Origin: Alligator mississippiensis
Lineage: Eukaryota > Chordata > Crocodylia > Alligatoridae
Assembly (NCBI RefSeq): GCF_030867095.1
Contig: NC_081831.1
Location: 42,159,319-42,223,318 of the forward strand
Direction of reading: 5' to 3'
DNA length: 64,000 nt
Translations under genes and position numbers: made by a program
Notes under the pieces: model-generated
What the model saw: the letters and a program-made list of their open reading frames with translations, nothing else
Database searches by the model: none
Told to the model about the DNA's origin: nothing
Part shown: positions 36,243 through 46,309 of the stretch, one piece after another
Numbering within the stretch: the first letter of the stretch is position 1
How the letters are laid out: the number at the start of each line of letters is the position of its first letter

Positions 36243-37900
36243 AATTAGCCTCATGTAGTAACAATCCTCAGCTCACTTATATCGTTCTATCTGCTCATGT
36301 TTTCATGAATGGGGAGGGGGTAGTTTATATTAGCAAACATTAATCTCCACTCTCTACCCAGTATTCCCACCGCCCTACTGGTGCGGCCTGTAGGTGATTG
36401 TTTATGTCTTCATATGTCTCATGGAACCAGAAAAATAGAAAATTTCCCAGCCAGGCCCAATGGTGGTTGGCCCCCAGATTGCCATTTCCTATAGCATCTA
36501 AAGGCTCAAACCTGCTGTCACTGAAATCAATGGGAGACAGGAACAGAAACAGGATTGGGACCAAACTTTCATTCTGATAAAAGAGAAGTTTCCAGCCTCT
36601 GGGAGTGTGATGTGCCCATGGCTGCTCTGAACACTAAGGGTTCATATGCATTTGATGCCTCCACTCAGCACTGAGAACAGATACATAAAAGGATCCCTAC
36701 ATGGTCACCATGGATATCTTAAAGAGAACCCAGCTGCTCCTTATCATTGCAACTCTGTTAGTGCTCCCACCCCATACACTCATCCCCCTGCTCACCTCCC
36801 TCTTTCACTCCTTCTCATTCTCACCTGCCTCTTTTCCTCCAAAAAATCATGATCCCTCTTCCTTCTCTACCCATCCTTGGTCTCCTAGCCATCATCTTAT
36901 ACCTGACAGGAATGAAATAGGATTTCTTGCACTTAGAGGAGAACAGGGTAGGGAACCATCCCTCCTAACCATACTCAGGAGCATACTCAGACTGACTGAC
37001 TGACTGACCTAATTGCCCAACCCTATTAGATCACATACCAGAATATATAGCAGATCATACATTAGCTAAGTGCTATTAGATCATAGATCCAGAATGCTGG
37101 GTAAGTCATGCCATCCTCAGAGCAATCATGTAAAAACATGTCATATGTGTAACTTAGGTGAGGTTGCAATTTTTCCTCCCATATAATGACGTGTCTTTCA
37201 CCATGTCTGAGTTGCCCTTGGGGTCTTTTTTTACTCTTTTTCGTCAACCGTATAAAAGATCTCTCTTTACCGCCCGTTCTCGGAACATTTCTTTCTTTGA
37301 GGTACTTGTTTCCTGTATTGGCCTCTTCTCCACATCAGCATTCACTTTTACTATGTTCTCTTTCTTGCCTTCCCTTCCCCCACCTTTTTCCCTCCCTTAA
37401 CAGTTACCATGTTGCTGGATGCAGCAGGTGTTACGCCTCAGCTCTGTATTCTTGGGCAACCCTGGCACAGGATGCAGTCTGTCTGACTCACAAAGGACTC
37501 CCCCCCCCCTCCCCTCCTCTACCTAAACGAAACTGATTAAGATGCAGTGAGAGACGCACCTAAAACTCTCCAGATAAGGGTGATAAGAGTGAACAGCTGC
37601 CCTCGGTCTCATCTGCATCTGAGATGGAACCAGATGACCATTCATTTACATGAGAGATGGAAAACAGAAAGCCTGAAGCAGAGACTGCAGTGAATTCTGG
37701 GACCAGAGAAGCAGGAGAGCGCTGCATGATGGGGAATCTGTGCTTCCAATGTTAATTAACCCATGTTCACACACACCCAGCTCAGCATTTATCAGACCAG
37801 TTCTAATCTGGATTTGCTAAGGACTTCCCCCCCCCCCCCGACACACACACACAGCTCTAAGTTTAATAGGCATCTCGGGCCGTACATTCCCCGGTCCCAC
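36243..37900. other. Gene-free stretch with simple repeats
   Basis: Contains a (GACT)n run of five units at about 36,989-37,008, poly-C tracts at 37,501-37,510 and about 37,826-37,839, and an ACAC run after the latter. No gene supported. Confidence 0.5.
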
Positions 37901-38439
37901 TATGGGAGGCCTGTTTAAACTTGATTGACTAAAACTCGGTTGCCGGGTTAGGGAATGCTGAGGCAAGAGACCGAGTCCGAGGGGGTACGGGCAACATTTG
38001 AACAATGGTTAAGGGTTCATCACAGCATCCAGCCTGCTGGAGCCCTAATCCCAGGTGTTGTCGTATCTTTCCCGAGACGACTGGTGGGAGTCCTCTCCAC
38101 AAAAGGTTATGAGCACCCCAATAATTGCTTTAAGTCTGTTAAAAGACTATAGTAAAATCTGGAAAAGTCATGCTAAGCTGAGGCTTGTGCACAACAAGTA
38201 AAAATCCAAAATCCTGATACTGCAAGCTATCTATTGTTCCTGAAGAAACCATGAGATATCCCATCAGGATATCTGCCATCCATAGGAATCTCAAGCTGGC
38301 TCCCAAGTATTTGGGTTACTCCCTAATCTTAAGTGTTTCCTGATTATCAATCAGTTTCCTGAGATGGTCCAAACCAGATAACCCCTTGTCAATAGAAAAG
38401 ATAATGATTTACACTACTGAGGGTGCTTCAAAGCAGCTG

Positions 38440-39310
38440 AACTGAGGGTATAAAAATCTGTAAGTGTGTGTGCTTAAAAAAAAGGAGAAAAAAGAAAGAA
38501 GAAGAAGAAGCAGGAGGAAGGAGAAAGAAAGAAGAAGAAGAAAACTCCTGTGCTGACACCATCCCCTGTTGTTCTTGGGACGCTGGAAGAACAGATCGTC
38601 TCTCTCTTCAAGGATTGTGCTACGGACTGTGCCTGTCAGCTTTGCAGCCTGGGTACTGTGGACTCGGTGAGATTCCCAGCGTTCTCTCTTCTTTCTAGGC
38701 ATAAACTTCTGAACCTGACCTGTATCAGTTAAGCTTGAGCTAAGTTTCCCCAAATACTTAGTGAAACCAGGGTAGTATTGTCATTGTTTGTGTTTGTTTT
38801 TCTTTTGCATGTCTATTACTACTAGTACTATTATATATTTCATATGCTTAGCAATAAATAACTTTTATAGGCAAACTGGTAGTAATTGGGTATATTTTTC
38901 CTTCTCTGCTTCTTTTTCCTTCTGTGCTCTGCAGCAACGCTTCTTTTACCTATGCTAAAGATCCCTGTGAAGCCTAAATTATTGTGGGGTCTACTCATCA
39001 AGAGGCCAAAGATTGGGACGTGCTGAGTTTGAAACACATAAGGGGATCAGCTTGTACAGGCTGATTGACCCAGTTTGACTCAGACGTGCCCTTATGAACT
39101 GAATGCTGGCCCATGAGGGTGTCAGCTGGACACCCAGCCGGATTCAGAGGGATTCAGTTTACCTGTGTGCTTGTGTTTGACTGCATTTTATTGTTGCTCT
39201 TATGAACTGATTCTTGGAATATGAGGGTGTCAGCCTGTCCATGCTGATCAGCCCGGCCAGATCAGGCGTGTCATGTTAATTTGTGTGTGTTTGTGTGTAT
39301 GACTGATTTG
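38440..39310 (+). mobile_element. Possible ERV LTR (promoter to U5)
   Basis: A tataaaaa box at 38,449, a GA-rich tract at 38,480-38,540, a downstream ctcttcaaggattgtgc region and an aataaa at about 38,851 are in the order and spacing of U3-R-U5. A 3' tandem pair of 'cttatgaactga...atgagggtgtcag' segments (39,090 and 39,200) follows. I cannot find LTR ends, a target duplication or a partner LTR. A 39,482 ATG-GGC frame of 40 codons downstream could be a leftover gag start, but this is weak. Confidence 0.35.
38485..38542 (+). repeat. GAA/GGA-rich simple repeat
   Basis: Purine-only tract of gaagaag and ggagg units. Confidence 0.9.
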
Positions 39311-39966
39311 GTGACTGGAGGAACCCAGTCCCATTGAGATTGAGTCCTACAAGATAGCTCCACTGGGGGTGAGGGCTTGCAGAAGGGAGAAATACAGCTC
39401 CATATAGTAACACAAGCAGCACATTGACAGAATCACCAAGACCCTAGAAACTATCCCTAATAAATGAGCACACCCCAAAGTAATGGGCAAATTTGGTAAC
39501 ACAGGAGAATTTATGGTAGATAAAGTTCCTCCCATACTTTGCTCCTCTGGGATAGGGCACCCATTGTCTTGCTTGATGTGTCAAACATGGGTGAGGAATG
39601 AGTAGGTAACAGTGGGCACTGCCTTCCAAAGGTGGGTGGATTAACAACTCTGGCTTCCTCTTTCTGACAACCCAAATCCTTCCTGCCCACCCAACACCTG
39701 GAGTTTCTATGTCTTCCCAAACCTTTGATTGACCTGGTCTTGTTTTTCCCCTCTGCCACTGTCTGGGAACATACCTCCTAACTTTCTCTGTCCTCTGGCT
39801 ACTCAGAAAATTAGTGTAGGCGATGTGGTTAGGGTATGCCAGTTTCTGCAGCCACCAGCATGGATGAATTTGATATAGCCAGCATCACACTGGGCCACCT
39901 TTGACTCTCCAATAGGCCTGTGTGAATAGGGAACTATTCGATTTGGATTTGGATTTGGCCAATTGA

Positions 39967-40390
39967 GGTCTCCTCCTCCCCTACAGCCTCAGCCTGGTCC
40001 ACCACTTTCAATAGCAACAGGTAATAAAATAACTTAGCACTAGCACAGTAGCACCAGCAGCATCTCGGGCAGCCAAACTGTGACAGAGCCTTTCTTTCCT
40101 CTCCTGCAGTAGCTTCTTCTCCAGTGTGTGTTAAAGCATACCCTCACTCTGTAACTGTGTGTGTGTGTTAAGGTGTGCCCTCACTGGCGCTGGGGCCTCT
40201 ACATGACATGGTAGTGTGCCCCAGTGTGGTCTCCTCCTCCCCTACAGCCTCAACCAGTCCACCACTTTAAATAGCAACTGGTAATAAGCAGTGTACTGTA
40301 GCACAGTAGCACTAGCATCTCAGGCAGCCAAACTGTCACAGACTAGAGCCTTTCTTTCCTTTCCTGCATGAGCTTCTTCTCCAGCAGCTG
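39967..40390 (+). repeat. Direct duplication, about 261-bp period
   Basis: Segments 39,967-40,125 and 40,228-40,388 match in order: ggtctcctcctcccctacag, ccaccactt(t/a), agcagcatctc, ggcagccaaactgt, gcctttctttcct, agcttcttctccag. A shorter internal repeat (gtgtgttaa, then gccctcact) lies between them. Confidence 0.85.
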
Positions 40391-40539
40391 CCAGAGAACT
40401 CTCCCTGCCCACCCCAGACCTGGGGCTTAGACGTGCCCAGGGCCCTGCGTCTTTCCAGTCAGCTGACCAGGGACCGATGCTAGGGGTGTTGGTCTAAGGA
40501 CATGGCACTGGCAGACAAGGCCCTTTGGGTCAATCTCGT

Positions 40540-41265
40540 ATCTCTTAGTAGACCAGCTGAATAGTTAGAGAAATATATCTGAGCAAGCTTTCGGGTTGAA
40601 AAACCCTTCATCAGGCTGAGGAAGCACCTGCAGTTGGTGAGAATATGTGCTGTTCCTGGATGGAAGGAATAGTAAAGAAGCCAGAGGCTGTCATGCAGTG
40701 CAGGCAAGAAAGCCAGTCAGTGAAAATGGAAATGGAGGTGTCAGGGGGTGAGAGACAGGCTGTTGGGGGGCAGGGGGGAAGGGAAATGTAGCAGTGCAGA
40801 TAAAAGTGGAGAGGTACCTGAGGGGTTAGATGTCTGGCAGGTTGCAGTGTGTCAGAATTCCAATGTCTATATTGAATCCATGAGTTTCTGTACCTAGGAA
40901 GCTGATGAAGTGAAGTTCATAGGCCTATCTATGAAAAGTGATTTGTAAATTCAAACATGCACTGAACCTTGCTAACCTAACCTCATCACCAGAAGCCAAC
41001 TTCCTAAAGCTCAAAACACAAAACCTGCCAACAATCTCCAGTACCTCCACAAACTGCACACCAGAATCTATCAAAGACAAGAATACCCAACTACCTGTGG
41101 GGAAACATTTCTCACAAAAAACCCCCACTTTGTCTCCAGTCTCTCAGTCCTGAACCTGAAAGGGAATTTACAAACCACTTTTCACAGCCAGGCCTATGAA
41201 CTGCACTTCATGAGCCTCCTAGGTACATAAACTCATGGACTCAATATAGACATTGGATTTAAGGC
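40540..41265 (-). mobile_element. Penelope-like 3' sequence with palindrome and hammerhead-like core
   Basis: On the minus strand it carries CTGATGA at 40,614-40,608, a GGGTT/AACCC stem and GAAA at 40,592-40,589. These are the conserved parts of a hammerhead ribozyme as found in Penelope-like elements. To the right, two near-identical arms (40,857-40,952 and 41,163-41,260) stand in inverted orientation around a 210-bp spacer. It lies inside the 2.9-kb hAT element. Confidence 0.6.
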
Positions 41266-41699
41266 TCTAGGGGAACTTTGATGGGTGTGGAGCACACACT
41301 CAGATTCCCCCTCGTTCTGCAGAATTTCTTTAGCTAGAGTGCTCAGGTCCCCTGTTTCCAGATCCAGCTCCTCCTCTGGCAGTGGGAGGCTCATGCTGGG
41401 AGATGAAATTGGGGTGGAGGAGACTGTCATTCTGCTGGTGGTGCCTATTTCTGGAGTTAGGGGAGGTAGTGCAGGTGCAGGGACAGGTACTGCTCCAACC
41501 TCCTTGCTTCCACTGGCAGCAGAAGACTCATGGCTGCCAGGAAAGAGGATGCATCTATGTCATGGGGGGATGGGACTTGCAACCCTAGCTCTCCCCCTAT
41601 CCCCTCTCCCTCTCCTGGCAGAATACCTGGCACCTGCCTTTCCAGCACGCTTCATATTAATCTTTCCTGTGCTGGAAAAGGTGTCTCTGTGTAACTAAC

Positions 41700-42230
41700 T
41701 AATAACATATGTCTTCTTCTTTGATGTATGACTATGTTGGACTTCTTCTTCTGTGTTGTGTTTACTGTTGTGTATGTACCTAAAATAATATCTCTTCTTC
41801 TTCTTCTATGACTCTCTGACTTCTGTGTTGTGTTAATCTGAATCTCTATCTGACTTCTGTGTTGTCTGTAGTCTGATTGTAACTATAACCAATAAAAATA
41901 ACTATATATAATCTGATCTCTTCTTCTTCTAGGAGTCTCTGACTTCCGTGTTTTGTTAATCTGAATCTCTGACTTCTTCTGTGCTGTGTTTACTGTTGTG
42001 TGTGTAACTAAAATAATCTCTTTTTCTTCTTCTATGACTATCAGACTTCTGTGTTGTGTTAATCTGAATCTCTATCTGACTACTTCTTCTGTGTTGTCTT
42101 TAGTCTGTATGTAACTATAACTAATAATATTAATAACTATATATAATCTCTTCATCTTCTATGAATGTCTGACTTCTTCTGTGTTGTAATAATATGTGAC
42201 TTCTTCTATGATGTATGAGTGTGAGTGTGT
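41700..42230 (+). repeat. TCTTC-rich complex minisatellite
   Basis: About five diverged units start atctctt(c/t)ttcttct at 41,790, 41,919, 42,014 and 42,148. Each contains tctgacttctgtgttgtg and a taactataaccaataa-like end. Two unit types alternate, giving a higher-order period of about 225 bp. Confidence 0.85.
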
Positions 42231-42827
42231 ATAATGTATGTGCTTCCCTGCACAGTGATGGATCACACTGCCAGGGAAAACACAGCTTTCTTTTTAAAAA
42301 GTGTTGGAACCCCCCCCCCCCCAAGAGCAAATATAAATTGAAAGAAATTGATTGGATAGGGATAAGTAGAGGGATTCTAGTTAGTAAGCTATATCCAATC
42401 CTTTCCAAGAACAAAAAGTAGCAGGAGACTGACTAGGTAGGAAGCCAAGCCAGTCCAGTACCTTTCAGACGCCATTGCTCAGGCAGAAACAGCTCACAAA
42501 AGGCACAGAAAGCCTGCAGACAGAGGCTTATATGTTGTTTCTACATCCCTTCCCCAGAGCACTGTGATTGGAAGGGAACTCAGAGAAAGATCAGAGTCAC
42601 TGCTCAGCTAGAGATGTCAGTCTTTCCTGCCCTGCTCCCCCTCCCTCTTCTCAGTTTCTGTTCCCCTGAAAGACTGCTTTCCAAATCTCCAAATCTTTTC
42701 CGAATTGATTCAGAGGTTTTTTGTCTTCTTCTGATTTGATTCAGATTCGAAGATTCAGCCTCCAATCAGGCCAAATGGTCTCTGAATTGAATCGTGGACC
42801 AAAGTTTTGCACAGCCCTACTCTCCAG

Positions 42828-43318
42828 CCCTAATAACCAGATGCCCGTTTGCAGCTAGGTTACCTGGAGCCTCCTTCAAGAGGAACTAAGAGCAAACTCA
42901 GAGTTTAGATTTTGAATCTGAACTGAGGTGTCTTTCCTGATCTTCTCTATCATCCAGATACTATGAGTTGCACTTTACCCAAAGGCTCCAAATCACATCC
43001 ACCTTTGGGATGCAGTATTGTCTTTGATAGACGAACAAGAGAAAACAATAGTACTAGAGGGAGTGTGAGCTTCAGTTGATCTCTGTGAGGTGTTTCTCCT
43101 GCTGTCACTGAAATGTTGCATCCACCACACCTTGGCGCTCCATCTGTCTGAGGACTCCCCAGGAGCAAAGGCAATATGATCACATGGCCTGTTAACTGTT
43201 TGCACTATTAGGATTTGCTGTTGCCCTGGAAAAACAGGGGAACATTTGTGACCAGGTCCTTAGTTAGTGTATATCTATCATTCCACTGTAGTCAGAGCAG
43301 CAGGACTGATTTACAGTA
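42828..43318. other. Unassigned sequence
   Basis: About 490 bp between two hAT-type elements. No gene or repeat recognised. Confidence 0.5.
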
Positions 43319-43326
43319 GCTGGGAC

Positions 43327-43867
43327 CAGAGCCGTCCATTGGAAAAATGGTGCCCTGGGTGAACTTGTATTTTGCCACCCCCCCAGTACTCCACCCCCTC
43401 CCCCCCGCACCAAGTCAGCAGCTCTGCTGCAGGCAGAGGCAGATGGGCAGGCAGGGGCACAGGGCACAGTCCAGTGGGGAGGCAGATCCACCTGTACTGC
43501 CTGGCCCAGCTCCCTCTGAGCAACGGCTAGAAGTGGGGATGAGGACTGGGCAGCGTGGGCAGCTCCGTCTCCGTGCTGGACTGTCCCCCATGCCCCTGCC
43601 TGCCTGCCTCTACCTGCAGTAGTACCACTGACTTGGGGAAGCTGGGTGCTGCTGTGTGTATGTGTGCATGTATGCATGGTATGTGTGTGTGTATGCTTGT
43701 GTGCACATGCATGCAGTGTGTGTGCATGCCTCAGTGTGTGTGCATGCAGTGTGCATGTATGTGTGCATGCATGTGGTGTGTGTGTTTGCATATGTGTAAG
43801 TGTGATGCTCCCTGACTACAGCACCCTGGGCAGTCACCTAAGTCACCCACCACTAAGGCCGGCTCCG
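43327..43867. mobile_element. hAT-like MITE with internal TG-rich repeat
   Basis: Left end cagagccgtccattgg and right end ctaaggccggctccg are inverted repeats of a widespread vertebrate type. Flanks GCTGGGAC (43,319-43,326) and CCTGGGGC (43,868-43,875) match at 6 of 8. The interior contains a poly-C/poly-G region and the (TG/CATG)n array. Confidence 0.65.
43655..43805 (+). repeat. TGTG/CATG complex microsatellite
   Basis: Irregular array of tgtg, gcatg and tgcatg units. The minus-strand His/Thr-rich ORF and plus-strand Cys/Met/Val-rich ORFs are translations of it. Confidence 0.92.
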
Positions 43868-44104
43868 CCTGGGGCTCTGCTCTTTGTGGTTTATAAACAC
43901 ATTGTCACAAAAAAAGAAAGGAAGTGATCTTTACTCAAAAGTGTTGGGCTCCTTTGGCATAGCTTTGAGATATTTGGGGGCTTCTATCAGTCTAGCAGCT
44001 AGTCACATTCCCAAACATCCTGTTAACACATAGGAAGGCCTTTCAGAATATTAGCATTTTATTATTTGTATTACAGCAACCACCAAAGCACCAGCTAGGA
44101 TCAG

Positions 44105-44335
44105 GGCTACGGTGTTTTGGATCCTCTACACAACACACAATGAAAGACAGCTCCTTCAGAGAGCTTACATTCAAAATAGACGAGATAGGCACAGGGTGGA
44201 AGGAAGAAAGACTTATTCTCATTTTACAAGTGAGAATCCAAAGCACAGAAAGATGGAGTGATTTGTCCAAGATCAAGGTAGTCTGTGGCAGAGCCAGGAC
44301 CTGGACTTAGGGTCCAGTGCCTTGACCCACTTCAG
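44105..44335 (+). repeat. Amniote MIR-type SINE
   Basis: Recognisable order of segments: gagagcttacattcaaaata, then gacgagataggcac, the core-like tattctcattttacaagtgag, gtgatttgtccaagatcaag and ggcagagccaggacctggac. This is the 3' half of the MIR family, plus strand. Confidence 0.8.
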
Positions 44336-44419
44336 ATGAGACTTTTTTCTATTTAAAATAATATTGGAAACAATACTTTGCATTTGTATCTTACTTCCCA
44401 GCTGAGGAGGGCAGGGCCA

Positions 44420-44610
44420 AATCCAATCATGATTGGAGGGAAAAGGCATCATGATCCCAGTTTTACAGATAGGGAAACCAAAATACAGAGAAGTCAAGGA
44501 TCTCAGTGAATATTGGGACTTTACATGACTACCTCAAGATCACACCATGAATCTGCAGTAAATAGAGAAAAAAACCAGAGTTCTCAGCTTCCAGTCCCAG
44601 GCCTTATGCT
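44420..44610 (+). repeat. Second MIR-type SINE
   Basis: Segments gatcccagttttacagatag, ggaaaccaaaatacagagaag and cctcaagatcacacc are the same MIR region as the previous copy, more diverged, in the same orientation. Confidence 0.75.
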
Positions 44611-45583
44611 CAAAACTGTTATTTCTACCTCTATCCTGTGACTCTCTTAAGTATTTTGGGTGCTCCCTCTTGTTTCTCATGCAGAGATCTGATATGAAGA
44701 GTTCTGGTTTGATAGGATATCAAGCAAAAGCCTCTGAACAGTGGGCACTTTCTGCTGCTCTTTGGATCAGCATCTTGATGGGGAATAGCAGAGTTTTCTT
44801 TTCTCCCCAGAGATTTAGGAAGGAGGTCCACTGGCAGACAAGGTGATCTGTCTGATCCATCCAGCAGCCAAAAGCAGAGTACAACCTTCCCTTAGATGTC
44901 TCCCCCACAAACCAGAATGAATAGTTTAATGGCACTATGGAAAGTTATGCATGCAAACAGTGCTTAATAGGGTTTGCATCGTAACTACAGCTCCAGGTAT
45001 ATCAAAATGAGCAAAATTGCTGCAGTAGAGGATTAATACACTGGTGGCCCTGAATGCCTTATAGTTAGGCCTGTGGACATGGGATCAAAATGTGTTACAA
45101 CTGTCACCAAATTATGTTAAAGCGTTGATCAGATCCATGCATATGTATTGGTTCATGAAGAAGCAGCATGGCTATTCTAATACAATTACACAACATGACT
45201 AGCTTAACACGGTTAAAGCAAATTGAACTGCGTTAGAGACATAATTTTCCAGGAAACCTAGTACTGCTGAAATGTGTCATACTGACCAGTTCAGGGACAG
45301 GCTCAGCATGAGGCTGTCAATGCAAACTCTACTCAGTGTCACCCAGTGGTGCAAGAGGAGTTCAGTGGCTACACCCATGAAGTTTCAGTCCATGTACTGA
45401 GATTAAGAGTACCATAAAGTGCCGGTGAGTATCACTTTTTGTGATGGTTTTCAAGAACAACTCCTTTGTACTGAAGCTAGGTTAAATCCAGGCTCCAACT
45501 GAGAACACAAAGTTGTCATGCTCTTACTGTTCTTTTGTGAGACCAGCTCAATTCAATTAAAATGTTTTTATTAGCATGACATG
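44611..45583. other. Gene-free stretch
   Basis: About 1 kb without recognisable genes or repeats. Confidence 0.5.
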
Positions 45584-45591
45584 CGCTATGA

Positions 45592-45877
45592 CATTGGTTT
45601 TCAACCTTTTTTCATTTGCAGACTCCTTTGAAAATTTTGAATGGAGGTGCAAACCCCTTTGAATTGTAAGTGTGGGTAGTCACATATTTTTGCTTGATCA
45701 TAGTCATCTTTCATGGACCCCCTGGCCTCCAAGGGAACCCTCCCCCCCACCTCGGTGATTGGCTGTTGGGGGGACCTCCCCACCTTGCTCGACAATCGGC
45801 TGTGGACAGGAGGGCACAAATGTAAGCATGTATGCCACTGCTGCAGACCCCTATGGGCCACAGGTTGAAAACCACTG
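45592..45877. mobile_element. hAT MITE (286 bp)
   Basis: Left end cattggttttcaacctttt and right end aggttgaaaaccactg are inverted repeats. Flanks CGCTATGA (45,584-45,591) and CTCTATGA (45,878-45,885) match at 7 of 8. Confidence 0.88.
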
Positions 45878-45984
45878 CTCTATGAATGTGAAATCCACAG
45901 CTTATTGACCCTTTCCATTGAAAACAATGGACTTCGGAACAGGCAGTGAAAGAAAGAAGGCTGTCAAGAATCAGTACAGGAGAA

Positions 45985-46145
45985 GCAATAAGTAGATGAG
46001 TGAATACAGTATCACTTATTGGACCAACTTATGGAACTGGGAGAGAGAAGAAACAAGCTTGTATCAACAAGAATTGCTGTCACACATCAAGCAGCCTAGA
46101 GTAGATCTTAAAAAGAGCATTCAGCCTTTCATCGTCTACTTCTGT
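45985..46145 (+). mobile_element. Penelope-like 3' end fragment
   Basis: Contains agtatcacttattggaccaac, then gggagagagaagaaacaagctt, the same phrase as at 14.2 kb. No coding part. Confidence 0.5.
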
Positions 46146-46275
46146 TCTTCAACTATTTTAGGTTTGGTGGCAATTTGCTGAATGTCTCTCTCTGCTTTCT
46201 TTCCTTCCCCACCCCCACCTTCTCTGTCTTGACTTCTGCCATTTCTGGTCGTTTGAGGAAGTGTCTCTTTCTCTC

Positions 46276-46309
46276 ATAGAGTCATAGAGAAGTAGAGCTG
46301 GAAGAGACC
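46276..46309 (-). mobile_element. CR1 3' terminal stub
   Basis: Sequence catagagtcatagagaagta then gagctggaagagacctcc is an inverse CR1 terminus that abuts the next CR1's own terminus. Two CR1 ends are therefore stacked head to tail. Confidence 0.7.

Larger units (their letters stand above)
39913..42819. mobile_element. Long hAT element (2.9 kb) with internal repeats
   Basis: Ends taggcctgtgtgaa and ttttgcacagcccta form an inverted repeat. Further matching inward includes 'ggatttggcc' against its inverse. Flanks are CTCTCCAA (39,905-39,912) and CTCTCCAG (42,820-42,827), 7 of 8 matching. Inside are a 261-bp tandem duplication, a Penelope-like fragment with a hammerhead-like motif and a palindrome, and a TCTTC-rich minisatellite. 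Minus-strand frames near 41,233-41,690 give a basic start and a PLPEEELDLETGDLS segment. These might be a relict of a transposase N-terminal region, but no catalytic motif is seen. Confidence 0.75.

Noticed and set aside
41285..41698. 137-codon plus-strand ORF in the hAT element
   Set aside because: The opposite strand gives the more protein-like text (basic start, acidic segment); neither is convincing as a gene.
43264..43927. His/Thr-rich minus-strand and Cys/Met/Val-rich plus-strand ORFs
   Set aside because: Direct translations of the TGTG/CATG microsatellite and neighbouring GC-rich MITE.
44105..44610. tRNA-like or ncRNA gene signals in the MIR-type SINEs
   Set aside because: Only the 3' SINE parts remain; no intact tRNA head or A/B boxes.
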